In this document: positions 13,401-23,660 of the stretch, piece after piece
Layout: every line of letters begins with the position of its first letter
How positions within the stretch are numbered: the stretch's first letter is position 1
Assembly (NCBI GenBank): GCA_963402885.1
Contig: OY727099.1
Location: 17,875,001 to 17,939,000 of the forward strand
Length of the DNA stretch: 64,000 nt
Origin: Antedon bifida
Lineage: Eukaryota > Echinodermata > Crinoidea > Comatulida > Antedonidae
Direction of reading: 5' to 3'
Program-made: the position numbers and the translations under genes
The notes under the pieces: model-generated
Databases searched by the model: none
What the model was told of the DNA's origin: nothing
What the model saw: only the letters and a program-made list of their open reading frames with translations

Positions 13401-16400
13401 AGAAGTAATGTCATGAGACTATATTTACCGAGGAAGGAGGGAGGAAGAGGGCTAATCAGCATTGAGGACTGTGTAAGGAAAGAAAGTAAGTCATTGCATG
13501 GCTGCCTAAAAAATAGAGTGGATGCAGCAATTTGCTTTAAAGAAAAAAGTGATAGATGAAAAAGGGAGTCTTATAGATTATCATCAGAAGATGTTGAAAG
13601 ATGAGAAAACCAAGGACTGGAAAGATAAAGCTCTACATGGAGAGTTTGTGCGACAAACAGCAGATGTATCAGGAGAAGATTTTTGGAAATGGCTTAGGAA
13701 TGGTTTTTTGAAGAAGGAGACAGAAGGTTTGATACTAGCTGCTCAAGAACAAGCTTTAAGAACGAATGCGATAAAATACAGTATAGATAAGACTTCAGAA
13801 ACACCGTTATGTAGATTGTGTGGAGACTCTACTGGAACTGTAAGACATATTATCAGTGGATGCAAGATGCTCGCTAAGAGAGAGTATAGAAAGCGCCATG
13901 ACAAGGTGGGAGATTTGCAGTTTACACGGATAAGAAATTAAAACACAATCGACCTGATATTACTATTGTAAAGAAATGTAGGCCCACATATGAATGGACA
14001 TTGGTTGACATAGTTGTGCCAGCGGACCAAAACATCATAAACAGAGAGAAAGAAAAGGTAGAAAAATTCCAAGAACTGGCTTTTGAAATCAAGAGAATCC
14101 ACAGGGCAAAAGTTATAGTGGTTCCAATCGTAATTGGCGCTCTTGGAACAATTTCAAAAAATGCAAAAAAATGGCATGAAAAGTTAAATGTACCGGACAT
14201 CGTAGAGAGCGATCAGATGCCGGCCATCCTGGGAACATCACACATATTGAGGAAGGTGTTATGTCTCTAATAATGATAATAATAATAATAATAATAATAA
14301 TAAATTATTAAACAATTATACCAAACAATCATTCAATGTACTTCTATCCAACGAAAAAGTACGTGATAACCTATAATTAATAATCACAGTAGTGTGAAGT
14401 CAAAATCAAATGCAATAGGATACGATAAACAAAACAAATGTTATAATGGAATCCATGGTGTTACATTGCAATGGTTTAAAAGTTATCTTGAAAGTCGACC
14501 CCAGTGTACAAAATATGAATCTTTGCAGTCGGATCTTAACAATGTAACATGTGGAGTACCACGAGGCTCACTACTAGGACCATTATTATTTATATTGATT
14601 GATTGATTTATTTTATTAACCAGAGCCACACAGATACATACAATATAAACATATAAAACAATTATAAAATCAGTACAACAGTAAGACTACAGTTAAAAGG
14701 TTATAAGTAAAATAGTAACATCTTCAAAGAAAGACACAAAATACAGTTAAAAGGAGTGACTCCAGATTATAGCAGTATCGTATTCATAAGATAAGATTTT
14801 AGAGTCTGCTTAAAAGTAGTTATGTTGGACGATTTCTTTATACAAAGAGGAATATTGGTCTAGGCTTTTTTAAATGTCATTTACATTATTAAAATATGCC
14901 AATGACATTTTTTAAACATCGCATCCTTTTTACTTTATATTATATGCCGATGATGCAAATTTATTTTACAGTAATGATGACTTGTGGATTATCATTAAAT
15001 TAAAAGATTTTTATTTTGTATGTGTTGTAATAAGAAAGAGAAGGCTGATGATGTGAATAATTGAAAAATGTTACTTAACAATTATGACATTTAAAGAGTA
15101 GAAAAAATGTTCAATGATGAGCAGTTAACTTGGAAATACCATATCCATTAATTGGTAATTCATTCATTCATTTATTCAATCTTTTATTTCGGAAACTCTG
15201 GTCCATAGAAAGTAAATTACATATAAATGAAATAAATAAAATAAACAAAATTACTACTACTCATCTCAGGATGGCATTCCATCTGGAGAGCATCTTCGAC
15301 TTAACTAGGACGTTGCTTATAATCGTTGAGATTAAAATATTTTTGCTTGCATTAAGTCTACACATCAGGCCATATATTGATATTCTTAACAATTCATAAA
15401 AAGAGGGAATTCTACATTCCGTAAACATGAGGCTGGCACTGCAATGTCGAGGCCTTTGCAACAACATTCTTAAACCATTATTGTAGCATACCTGGAGAGA
15501 TCGCAAGGTACCTTGATTATAGTTGCACCATAATGTAACACAATACATATTTACACAATATGTTCTAAATAAAACACATTTCACATTGATAGAACACATA
15601 CTAAATTTTCTGACCAAGGAGTTGGCTCGGATACACAAAGATCTGTATTGCCGCTTTATATCAAACTCATCACATAAATCCAAGGATATAACATGACCAT
15701 GATATGTGGTTGAGTCAACATATTCTAAGCTTTTGCCATTAATGGTAATAATAGGTTTCAATTAAATCCTCCGTGACTTAGGACAGATTATCATACAAGA
15801 TGATTTCTTAGCATTGTAAACAATATCATTTTTGGCCGCAAAGCATTCAGAAATTTTAATTAGATGTTGCAACCCTGATGCAGAAGGTGATATAAGCACC
15901 ATGTCATCTGCATACGATAGGTTGTTAAATTTAATATTATTTAACTCACGCCCTTCTTTGCTGTTGCTAAGCTTAATGATAAGATCATTTATATACATAT
16001 TATACAGATGGGGATACATCACTCCTCCCTGTCTAACACCATTTGATACATGAAAGGGCTCCGAAAAGGATTTGCCCCATTTAACAACATAATAAAACGT
16101 TTACTTTCTGTAAATATCTTATACCTTATAATAATAATACTGTCTTTATTTTTCATATTGTAATGTAGTCTGGGGACTTTTCAATCAAATATTACTAAAT
16201 TAACATTGCTTTAAAAAAAAGTTATACGTATAATTTCAAGATCTTCTTTTACAGCTAATACGGGTCCTCTATTTAAAGAACTTAATCCAATGTCACTCAA
16301 GGATAATATCCTGAAATCCTAACTGTATTCATCATATTTACCCCCAAATATTTTACGACATGTTTAAACTTAAAGATGTATTGTCCCTTTGACTAATTCC

Positions 16401-19400
16401 AAAAAAATAAAAAATAACAGATTTCGAAAAAAGGTGGGTCATTTTGAAGTATCTTAATAGTTATTAACTATCACCAAGAATTTTTCGAAAAAAAAAATCA
16501 TTTAACTGAAATACAGACGTTTTTTTGTTAAAAAAATAACTTTGACTTCCAGTCAAAGTTTTCGATCAAAACATATCCCATAATGAAACGCGCTTGTTTG
16601 GCTACTCTGTATGCATAATCATAAAACTTCCTCACGATCTGTGTGAAAATACCTTCTCAACCGTGACGAGTTGTAAACAATCCTAATTAGCATATGCATA
16701 ATGCGTACTTGTGGTTTGAAATCTTTGTTTACTTTCGTTGGCGACGATTTTCCAGATGAAATGTAATCAAACTAATTTACCTGTTAATTACGTAAACTTG
16801 TTGCTTTTGGCTGGAATTTTCGACTTAAAGTGAATAACTTTAATATTACTTTGATATTGCCAATTTAAATTTAGAATACTTTGACCTTCATTTTTTTGTG
16901 TTTCAAGGGACAATACATCTTTAATGTCAATTTGTACAATTACAACATCAGGTCATACTCTTATATTCATCTTCCAAAACACAGGACCACTATATTTCAG
17001 CAAAGTACTCGATAATCTTTTGCAAAACTTTGGAATGCTTTGCCTCTTTCGTTCCAAAAACACACAAAAAAATAGTTTTAAAAAGATATTAATTAAAATT
17101 ATTTAATACTATTCACCATTAATCAATGAAATGCATTATTATGATTTATGCTACAATGGAAATGTACCACTTGATGTTTTAAGTTTTTTTATTTATATTT
17201 ATTTGTGTGTTTTTTGTTTTCTTTGTCCGTATTGTTAATCCCTGACACAAACATTTTGCTTTCTAGGTGATGCCACCATTTTTGTGAAATAAATGTTGTT
17301 TATGATGATGATGTTTTTCATGTTTTTCATACTGTTTGTAATAATTGATAATATACAACTTCAAATAATCCACAATACAAAATCCACAAAAGAAAATAAG
17401 TTAATGATATTAATTGTATTATTGATGTTTTGTGATTGTTAAAATTAGGCCTATATCTCTATATCTATGTCTCCCGGTGTGCTGATCTGGTAGGCGCTGC
17501 ACTGCTGGCTGCCGTGGGTCCGTGGAGGGCCTAAAATCCGAATTTCCTCAGTTTCCAGTTAAGCTTGAGGACAAATATAAATACCTTTACCTTTACCTAT
17601 ATCTTAAACAGTTTGAATTGGTATGTGATGACAATGTCAAGACAGCTCTTGCTCAGTCAGTTTATTTTTCTGGAGTTCTCGTAGGATCCATAATATTTGG
17701 CTCTTTAGCTGATTGGTAAGCTCAGAAATGATGTTTTCTAACCAATATAATAATTACAGTCATTTCATTTCATCTCTTTACACCTCTTTATTTATGTATT
17801 GGAAAACGAACAAGTTAGTCTATAAAATAATTTTTTAAACTCGTTGATGGAACAGAACAAAACACATTGTTGTAGATTTTGAAAAAGTAGACAATAACAA
17901 AATATTTAAATTGTATAGAAAAAATGTAGATACAACCAACAGAGAAATGACGTGTGTGTGTGTGTGTGTCGTAATGTGTTGTTGTGACTGACACTTTAGA
18001 AACGCTTTTCTCACAAATACAATTGACGAACTGCAAATGATCATTGCAACTGACGCAAAAGCCAAATCGATGACGAAAGTAATCATTGAATCTGCCAAAC
18101 TAACCAAGTTAACTGTCGAATTAACAAATGTCACTAACGAACTAAAATACGGATAAACCAAAGCAGTTGGCAAACTGACCATGTACTTAATATCTATCTT
18201 CTTATAGGATTGGGCGTAAACCAACCATTATGATATGCGTTGTTGTACAAAGTGGAGCTGGCATAGCAACTTCGTTTGCACAGTCTTTTAAGATGTATAC
18301 TCTTTTAAGATTTGTGACTGCCACTGCTGCCATGGGAATCTTTTTGGTGGATTTTACACTTTGTAATTAATAATCATAAATTGTATTTAAGTTTACAGGA
18401 TAGCTCATTCTTAATCAGTTCTTATAATACCATAGAATAATAACACACAACGAAATAAGACAAGACATTCATTTTTTGGGTAATAAAAAAACACACAAAT
18501 AAAGTTAATCTTTACATTACAATGCGGACTATTGCATCACATCAATGATCTAGCTCCGTACCATAATATTGTTATGTTTTGGTTATTTAGCTGTCATAGT
18601 TTCATTCTTTATTTCTAGTATCTGAATTAGCTGGAGTAAAATGGAGAACACGATTATCAACACTACTTGGTTTTTGTTGGTCAACTGGTATAATTATACT
18701 CACATTGGTCGCTTACTTTGTACGAAATTGGAGAACAATTCAACTTGTACTGGCGGTTCCTGCTGCATTCAGTCTTTTTTACTTACCGTAAAGTTTACTC
18801 CTTTCATTTCTTACATTTATTAGTGTTAATAAGTTATTAATTAGTTAATAAGTGAAATAAAAATGAAGGAAAATACTGAGGTTGGCAGAGGGTTGTGTGT
18901 TTAATAACAATTATAAGAATATTTATAATTACATTAGAATTGTGTGCAAATTGTGAAACAAATTTCGGATTTTAAATGTAGAATTCATCTGGATCCGACA
19001 TTTGGATTCTTTAGACGAACGTATATAACAAACACACATCATATTTTTTCGTTATAATACTTGATCCAGATTTTTACCAGAGTCACCGCGATGGTTACTT
19101 TCTAGAGGTTTTAAAAATAGAGCTGAGATTGCATTAAGAAAGTTAATTGGTAAAGAGAACGCCTCACTTCCTACGGAATCATTTTTGAATTTACCCAAAG
19201 TGGTAGGTACACACAATACACCCTTTTTTTATCAACTAGCATGCTCCCTTGATAAATTTTTTTCGATGGCCTCACTCTAGTCCAGGCGTACTGAATGTAT
19301 ATTTGTATATTTTTCTGTAAAGCAATTAGTTTATTTATATACACTTTAATAACATTTATATCTAACTTTATTTCCCTTTAAAAGTAATGAGGTGATAAAT

Positions 19401-21264
19401 TGGGAGTAGGTTTGGTAGGGTTGGTTTAAAATTGAGTTACAAAAGACAGAATTAAACATTATTAAGAAATAACTTCTTCGAATAATATTGATTTTCTTCA
19501 GCAACAATCCAAACGTGTATACACAGTATTTGACATATTTCGTGATTCAAAACTGCGATTGTATAGTCTGATTATTATGTTCAACTGGTATGTTTTCATA
19601 TTTTAATAACCTTTTGCATATTTATAAATTCAAGACAAATTACTGTTATTTGTATTCCGAAAAAATTCCAATATTATAAGGATTTTTATCGACAGTGCTG
19701 AAATAAAATAAATAATGATTGCGTATTGTAATTTGTTTTTAAAGCCGAAATTTTTTTAAAGCTCAAAAGCTTACATTTTTACATAAGGTATCAATATGAT
19801 TTTTCCATGAAAGAAATTTATCAAAACAAATCGACAAACAAGACTTTATCTACTTCAATTACATTCTCTCCAATAAATAGAGATCCAATTTTGATCAAGA
19901 TGTTTCTTCTGTTTTGAAAAACAAAATAGTTAGTTTTGTTTGAATTAATAGTTAACTTTAATTAGCATAACACCATTTAATAATTTTATTAAAATTAAAG
20001 TTGGTTATTGGAGTACAAATGGAATACATTTGAATCATCAGCGAATAAATGGAAATCAATATAGTTAGTTGAATTTGATAGAAAATTAATATAAATGTGA
20101 AACATTCTTACCTTTAGTAATACATTTTACAGTATTTTTTTATTTATTTAGGTTTGTAGTTGTAATGGTGTACTTTGGGATCTCAATAAGTACATCTGGT
20201 CTGGGTATCGACCCTTACCTAGTATTTATAATAAATGGATTTCTTGAATATCCAGCACATTTCACCACTCTGATATTGATTGATAAGTATGGCCGCCGTA
20301 GAATGTTCTGTTTGTTTATGATGACGTCGACAATATCATGTCTGACTGCTGGTTTTATTAGTAAGTATCACCCGGTATTCATAAATTATTTTCGAAGTGA
20401 TACAAGTTTGTTGGTTAAAGATTATGGAAGAGTGAATACATGTCACTCTTCTCTGAAAATTAATATATTTGCTCACTTCCTTAGAAAAACCCGAACAAAA
20501 GTAATGGTTTTATTTATAAAAGGTCCAAATAAATTGTTACACATAAAACTAAACATTTTCTGTTTTTAAGAGATTTTTTCAGGTCAATTTTTTTCCCGAT
20601 CCAATTTTTGGACCTGTTATGTGGCAATACATTGCATGTTTTTAACAAAAACATTGTTAAAAAAAATTATTGTTCAGGAGGACACAAATATATTATGGTC
20701 ACTCAAAGTGTTTAGGTAACTCTGTGTGTTAACTTTAAGCATACTCGGTCACTTCCATTGTAGAACCTGGAGCGGTTTTGGTTACGATTGTCATGGTTGG
20801 TAAATATGCTGTTACATCTGCATTTGGTTCAATATTTGTTCATTCGGCTGAAGTATATCCAACCCCTGTTAGGTAAGATGTGTAAAATTCATTTTTCGGA
20901 GAACCTCAGATTTAAATTACGCTATCAATTAGAAACCACCAACACTCTTATGTCCGGAAAAATAGTATGAAGTTCCATATTAATATAACAATTTCGAGAA
21001 TCATACACTTGTTAAATCATTATTAAATTAACAATTACTGTATACATATTTTGAATATATAGGAGTGCTGGCATGGGTGTTGCCTCAATGGCGGGTAGAT
21101 TTGGAAGCATATTTTCACCTTTAGTTCCACTGCTATCGTATTGGTGGAAACCACTCCCCGTTCTGTTCTTCAGCTGCTTGTCGTTTTTGGCGAGCCTATC
21201 ATGTTTACTTCTCCCTGAAACTGTTGGACGGAAGCTGCCACAGGCCATAAACGTGTACAGGTAG
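7463..21264 (+). CDS. SLC22-type organic ion transporter (major facilitator superfamily)
   Basis: A plasma-membrane carrier of the SLC22 family, which moves organic cations, anions or zwitterions; the substrate cannot be read from sequence. Nine coding exons join in phase: 7463-7804, 17612-17715, 18208-18362, 18619-18787, 19070-19202, 19502-19587, 20152-20360, 20764-20872, 21063-21264, giving 502 residues (family about 550). Exon 1 gives the N-terminus, TM1 and the large outer loop, ending in GYEFDHSRYTSTIQED. Exon 2 starts FELVCDDN, the usual SLC22 join. The signatures follow: GSLADWIGRK after TM2, FTLLSELAGVKWRT, LPESPRWLLSRGF after TM6, DKYGRRRM after TM8, SAEVYPTPVR and LLPETVGRKLPQ at the C-terminus. 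The start ATG at 7463 directly follows a splice acceptor at 7455. Intron 1 (9.8 kb) is full of transposons. A GTAG after the last codons leaves a further 3' exon possible but unsupported. Confidence 0.9.
7972..8087. repeat. Short interspersed element with CCGA core, copy 1
   Basis: The element runs from AGTCGCGTGCT through a (GACC/GACA)n run to CATAGTGAACTATAGAGTCG and a closing hairpin AGTCGCGT-CC-ACGCGACT followed by A's. The outer words AGTCGCGTG and CACGCGACT are inverted repeats. Two other copies lie at 11080-11172 and 45106-45195. Confidence 0.7.
8100..8870. other. Intronic AT-rich interval, no gene seen
   Basis: The sequence is A/T runs and short words. A minus-strand frame at 8345-8602 has no recognisable domain and is treated as chance. 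Confidence 0.3.
8878..9230. mobile_element. TTAA-flanked MITE, short relative of the 555-bp family
   Basis: The 353-bp element begins TTAAAGATGTATTGTCCCCC and ends in the inverted form GGGGGACAATA..ATCTTTAA. The ends match the 555-bp elements at 16370, 35597 and 62671, but the interior differs. A decayed copy with a similar interior (AACTGCAAAATGGCATGTTC and nearby words) lies at 50555-50949. Confidence 0.75.
9400..10395 (+). mobile_element. 5'-truncated, internally deleted LINE (Jockey/CR1-like reverse transcriptase)
   Basis: A plus-strand frame at 9417-9629 has the RT segment YMGIIIDLSKAFDTINYNIL followed by KLFHYSIRGIALDLF. The frame then stops, and the sequence resumes at about 9690 in the thumb and C-terminal region (NNIYRLSHFIPVTNLRLLYC, then LILTYLKNCNIVWANNYKAS). 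The part with the catalytic YADD is missing. A late frame (WNNIPLQIKHLATKF) reaches a stop near 10137, and a 3'UTR with a GT run at 10166-10188 ends in AATAAA near 10390. This is a dead copy in SLC22 intron 1. Confidence 0.75.
10400..11625 (-). mobile_element. Decayed Gypsy-like retroelement with gag remnant
   Basis: On the minus strand, 11595-11470 reads AMAKSLMDHLAGSTKKEI then ICRDENLREDYNRIVTVL. This is the pattern of Gypsy gag (hydrophobic helix, H-L-x-G-x-A/T-K-x-E-I, then a D-x-x-x-I block), and it resembles the gag of the element at 38.4 kb. Downstream pieces near 11020-10900 (RPESVRFQLKQVFQLW) and 10560-10440 may belong to it, with stops and shifts. LTRs were not found. A copy of the CCGA hairpin repeat is embedded at 11080-11172. 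Confidence 0.45.
11080..11172. repeat. Short interspersed element with CCGA core, copy 2
   Basis: It shares CAAGTTAGTGTTTACCGACC, the (CCGA)n core, CATAGTGAGCTGTAGAGTCG and the end GCACGCGACTAAAAA with the copies at 7972 and 45106. Confidence 0.75.
11626..11904. other. Intronic interval, nothing recognised
   Basis: AT-rich sequence between the gag remnant and the minisatellite; no frame or repeat is recognised. Confidence 0.3.
11905..12282. repeat. Minisatellite, 43-bp unit, about nine copies
   Basis: The unit contains CCATTAATAAAAGTCAAAAT followed by AATTCCAATCAATCAATAATG. It repeats every 42-44 bp from about 11905 to 12282, with point changes (AAAGGC for AAAGTC, CCAATAAT for CCATTAAT). 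Confidence 0.9.
12283..12829. other. Intronic interval, no gene seen
   Basis: AT-rich sequence with no domain-bearing frame and no clear repeat. Confidence 0.3.
12830..12893. repeat. CAA/CAG microsatellite
   Basis: An imperfect (CAA)n/(CAG)n run. It gives poly-N/S or poly-V/A readings in the two strands and marks the 5' border of the REL-type LINE that follows. Confidence 0.85.
12894..14303 (+). mobile_element. 3' part of a LINE with restriction-like endonuclease (R2/R4-type)
   Basis: Frame-shifted plus-strand pieces in order: RT motif IKRGIFQGDALSPLLFVLIM (about 12925-12985); HLLFMDDLK, the catalytic box with F for Y (about 13057); thumb text SAGIIDWSLEELGNIDRRN (about 13310); YLPRKEGGRGL (about 13425). 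A CCHC-like finger CRLCGDSTGTVRHIISGC lies at about 13810-13865. The restriction-like endonuclease has RPDITIV (about 13950), LVDIVVPAD (about 14005) and VVPIVIGALGTI (about 14120), ending before the stop at 14268. A TAATAA run to 14303 forms the 3' tail. This domain order (RT, finger, PD..D endonuclease) defines early-branching LINEs; the TAA tail suggests the R4/Dong group. It is 5'-truncated with frameshifts, so inactive. Confidence 0.8.
14596..14930 (-). mobile_element. LINE 3' fragment nested in LINE A
   Basis: The right side read on the minus strand gives a LINE C-terminus (IPLCIKKSSNITTFKQTLKS), followed by a 3'UTR. It ends on the left in a (AATC)n-type tail, seen on the plus strand as TTGATTGATTGATTTATT at 14596. 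It sits between GPLLFIL and YYADD of LINE A. Confidence 0.6.
15150..16085 (-). mobile_element. LINE C: minus-strand reverse transcriptase fragment nested in LINE A
   Basis: Minus-strand frames at 16022-15762 and 15761-15261 are adjacent and give MYINDLIIKLSNS, LSYADDMVLISPSASGLQHL (catalytic YADD), then a connection domain (YRSLCIRANSLVRKFSMC, CYNNGLRMLLQRPRHC). A stop near 15762 separates them. The tail on the left (plus TTCATTCATTCATTTATTC near 15156) indicates a short-repeat 3' end. The YADD box is intact, but the 5' half is absent. Confidence 0.75.
16370..16924. mobile_element. 555-bp TTAA-flanked MITE, copy 1
   Basis: The left end is TTAAAGATGTATTGTCCCTT and the right end is its inverse, ending in ACAATACATCTTTAA; both ends carry TTAA. 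The interior has the hairpin AACTTTGACT-TCC-AGTCAAAGTT. The copy at 35597-36151 has the same length and is nearly identical in inverse orientation; 62671-63215 is a more diverged copy. No protein is encoded. Confidence 0.9.
17472..17605 (+). mobile_element. Possible tRNA-derived SINE before SLC22 exon 2
   Basis: CGGTGTGCTGATCTGGTAGG followed by GTGGGTCCGTGGAGG resembles worn A and B boxes of a tRNA-derived SINE. A (CTTTAC)n run at 17585-17598 would be its tail; this tail also supplies the pyrimidine tract of the exon 2 acceptor at 17610-17611. Confidence 0.4.
18363..18618 (+). other. SLC22 introns between exons 2 and 9
   Basis: The introns in 17716-21062 are 90-570 bp and AT-rich. A (GT)n run at 17950-17970 is the only clear repeat. 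A long frame at 20165-20569 is exon 7 read through into its intron. Confidence 0.5.
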
Positions 21265-21378
21265 TTTACCAATTCAACTATAATGTTGTTTTTTTTCGGA
21301 CGAAGGAAACAGTAAACCGGAATAACGTTATTAATAAATAAGTTTAATTACAACAGTACATATACAAAAAATAAAAAA

Positions 21379-21612
21379 TTATACAATTTTTAATGTGACC
21401 CTTATGTATTCATTTATCATGCCACGTAATTGCTTAAAATGGCATAATGTGCTCATCTTTGTACTCTCAAAGCTTTGCTGTGCTTGTATTAAGAAAAACG
21501 TCTGGCATGCATAGCCAACGGTATCAATATAGTCTTGTGAAGTTTCTATCGATCTATTCTGTGTAAACAACATTTTGCAATTTTGATGTTTTTTCCTCTC
21601 CATTTTATTCAA
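21379..21612 (-). other. Short unrecognised minus-strand frame, possibly coding
   Basis: A 77-codon frame (KMERKKHQNCKMLF..., ending TLKIV) lies tail-to-tail with the SLC22 stop, 115 bp away. It has mixed, protein-like composition but no known domain. A second minus-strand frame (21605-21802) overlaps it by a few bases in another register, so a two-piece or decayed gene is possible. It is equally possible that it is chance. Confidence 0.2.
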
Positions 21613-22221
21613 GTATGCCGATTGGAGAGATGGCGCAAGTAGCTACTGAGAAAATCACTGAAGATACTATTTGAGAAATAGACAGCATAGATGTGCGTTT
21701 CTCCGATCTTGTATTCTGGAAACGTTCGAGACAGAAATCAAACTTCAACATGTTGAAGATCTCTGCAGAAGCTTTATTAAACAAACACTCTCCCAAAATC
21801 ATTGTTATTTATATCAGTAATTTGGTAAACGATTATTTTTTAATCATTAATTTGGTAAACGAGTTTAACTTGGACAATTTGGACTTCTTGTATGTTTTTA
21901 AGGATAATTTAGGGATGTCAATCGTTTTCTGATATTTTAAAATACTTATATGATAATTTTTAAAATTTAAACCATTTATATTAGTGTCAACAAAATGTGA
22001 ACAATTAATGAGACTGGTTAAGTAAACATACCAAGCACATTGGAGCCTTTCTATTTTGACCGCCTCAAAATAGTAATTGTAGTATCCAAAATGAGCCTCA
22101 TACAACTGAAATAACAACGACACTTTCATTTTGTTCCTTTCAATTAAATTCAACTCCAAGAAGATATTTTAACATAGATTGATGAAGTTTTTTAAAGATC
22201 ATCAGCATTAAAAAGAAAAGT

Positions 22222-22713
22222 CTATGTTTTACATTTGTTGAATAACGCACGAAGTCTACTGTTGTTTTTTTCCTGTGATAGTTCATGCAAAGCTTGATTT
22301 ACAGTAAATCCACAAAGATTTTTTGCTGTATCATAAAGTTCACGATTGACCTTCTTATGTTCTTGTAAATATTTCGTTTCAGCAGTATTCTCCCTGAATC
22401 TACGCTCGTCGTGGTCGCCATGTTTATTTCTTGATTGTATTTTTTCATGATTATGCAAGTGATACTGTTCGAGATGTTCATAGTTCATATGTGCACGTTC
22501 AAGGCAATTCTTTACCACTCTTTTCGCTTCAGTGTGTATTTCCCATAAATGTATGTAGCTCAATCGTTCCTTTACAGCGTTTAGATCATCAAGAAACCAG
22601 TGTTTACCGTGATGTTCTAACTCTGGCACTTCTACTCGGATATTATTTAGTTCTTTGATAGAGGCGTTATCTAAAAATCTGTCTATTTGTACGGCTTCGA
22701 TATTTTCATCCAT
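22222..22713 (-). CDS. Unrecognised 163-residue protein, possibly ciliary
   Basis: The whole coding sequence is in one exon, from ATG at 22713 to TAG at 22222-22224. It follows a good acceptor (AAAACAG, with the exon edge at 22715). A 5' non-coding exon starts at 23801 with donor GTAAGT at 23800-23795. The protein is hydrophilic, rich in H, E, N and K, and predicted mostly helical: FLDNASIKELNNIRVEVPEL near the start, HLHNHEKIQSRNKHGDHDER in the middle, LHELSQEKNNSRLRALF at the end. There is no signal peptide, membrane segment or known domain. About 50-130 bases beyond the likely transcription start is a perfect RFX X-box (23917-23929), common at ciliary genes. Function is otherwise unknown; coding status is supported by length, splice context and codon-like composition. 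Confidence 0.65.
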   Translation of the reverse strand: MDENIEAVQIDRFLDNASIKELNNIRVEVPELEHHGKHWFLDDLNAVKERLSYIHLWEIHTEAKRVVKNCLERAHMNYEHLEQYHLHNHEKIQSRNKHGDHDERRFRENTAETKYLQEHKKVNRELYDTAKNLCGFTVNQALHELSQEKNNSRLRALFNKCKT

Positions 22714-22724
22714 ATCTGTTTTCT

Positions 22725-23110
22725 CTTTTAAAAATAGAATTATTATATTAAATAATTATACAATGATATCAATATTTTAATTTATACTTAGAGATAGGCC
22801 TAGTAGACTTACTGATAAATAGGCCTAGGTCACATATAGGTCACACATCTATGCCTAAAACGTTGTTCATTCATATAGTTCAATTACAATAACAGAAAAG
22901 AAAAAGCATAGCAAGAACAAAGATTACAAGCAATCAATGAAACGGGAGAGGTATAAAAATAAAACAATACAGGAACAAAAGAGAGATAAGAGTACACATT
23001 ACAAGCTTAACATAAGTTTTATTATTTTATTATACAAATTTATAAAATAAAAAAATATTAAAATACGTTAAAAGTAGAATACACAATACAATTTAAGTAA
23101 TAGTTAAACA
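22725..23110. other. 5'UTR intron of the 163-residue gene, left part
   Basis: AT-rich, with scattered GGCCTA words and no gene seen. Confidence 0.3.
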
Positions 23111-23660
23111 AAATACTTAGACTAGGCCTAGGCCTGCCTAGAGGTAGCCTAGGCCAACCATTTGGATTGGAGTTGTGGCTTGGTGGTTATGATGCTTGGC
23201 TACCACTCCAAGGGTCCTGGGTTCAAGTCCCGTCACATGTCAGGATTTTTTCTAAGGACAAAATTACAACTCCACTCCCAAAGACTTGTAATAAGACTTG
23301 TTTATGTAGAGCATCTTGTGTATATGTTTGTCTTGTGAACCTCTGAGGGTCCCTAATGATCAGCAATTGCTGGATGGATCACCCTCATTAAATATGGTAA
23401 AAAAAACAAAAAAAAAACAAAAAAAACCATTCTAGGCCTAGACCTGACCTGGCCTAGGCCTAGGCCTTGGATTCACTTTATATTTTTAGGTAAGAATGGT
23501 ATCATGTGGTAGGCTTCTGGCATAGGCTATGCCTACAACTAGGCCTAGTTTACTAGCTAGACCTAGGCTACCTATAGTTAGTAGCCTAGTACTTAGTAGA
23601 CCTAGGCCTAGGCCTAGCTAGCCTAGGACCTTGCATTAGTACATGTACACTGCAGCCTAT
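23110..23660. repeat. GGCCTA/CCTAGG low-complexity island inside a 5'UTR intron
   Basis: Runs of AGGCCTAGGCCTAGCC-type words flank the SINE at 23165-23410, mainly at 23125-23155 and 23430-23680. Confidence 0.8.
23165..23410 (+). mobile_element. tRNA-derived SINE with LINE-type tail
   Basis: An A box TGGCTTGGTGG (23176-23186) and a perfect B box GGTTCAAGTCC (23220-23230) lie 33 bp apart, as in a tRNA promoter. A unique body follows, and the 3' end carries GAGGGTCCCTAATGATCAGC then CACCCTCATTAAATATGG and an A-rich tail. The tail matches the LINE 3' end at 27820-27880, so that LINE group probably mobilised it. Confidence 0.8.

Larger units (their letters stand above)
14390..17312 (+). mobile_element. 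LINE A: Jockey/CR1-like element split by three later insertions
   Basis: Plus-strand RT text appears in four blocks: 14394-14595 (HGVTLQWFKSYLESRPQC, GVPRGSLLGPLLFIL); 14930-15145 (LYYADDANLFYSND, the catalytic box, then DEQLTWKYHI near 15117); 16086-16369 (YCNVVWGLFNQ and a decayed thumb); and 16925-17105 (C-terminal FKKILIKII and stop). Blocks are separated by a LINE 3' fragment (14596-14930), a minus-strand LINE (15150-16085) and a 555-bp MITE (16370-16924). The 3'UTR ends near 17312 with an ATGATGATG run. Reading the blocks in order gives a normal RT layout, so LINE A is the oldest of the four. Confidence 0.75.

Noticed and set aside
20165..20569. 134-residue independent protein
   Set aside because: It is SLC22 exon 7 read past its donor at 20361 into the intron.
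23176..23250. Functional tRNA gene
   Set aside because: A and B boxes are good, but the body and LINE-type tail mark a SINE.
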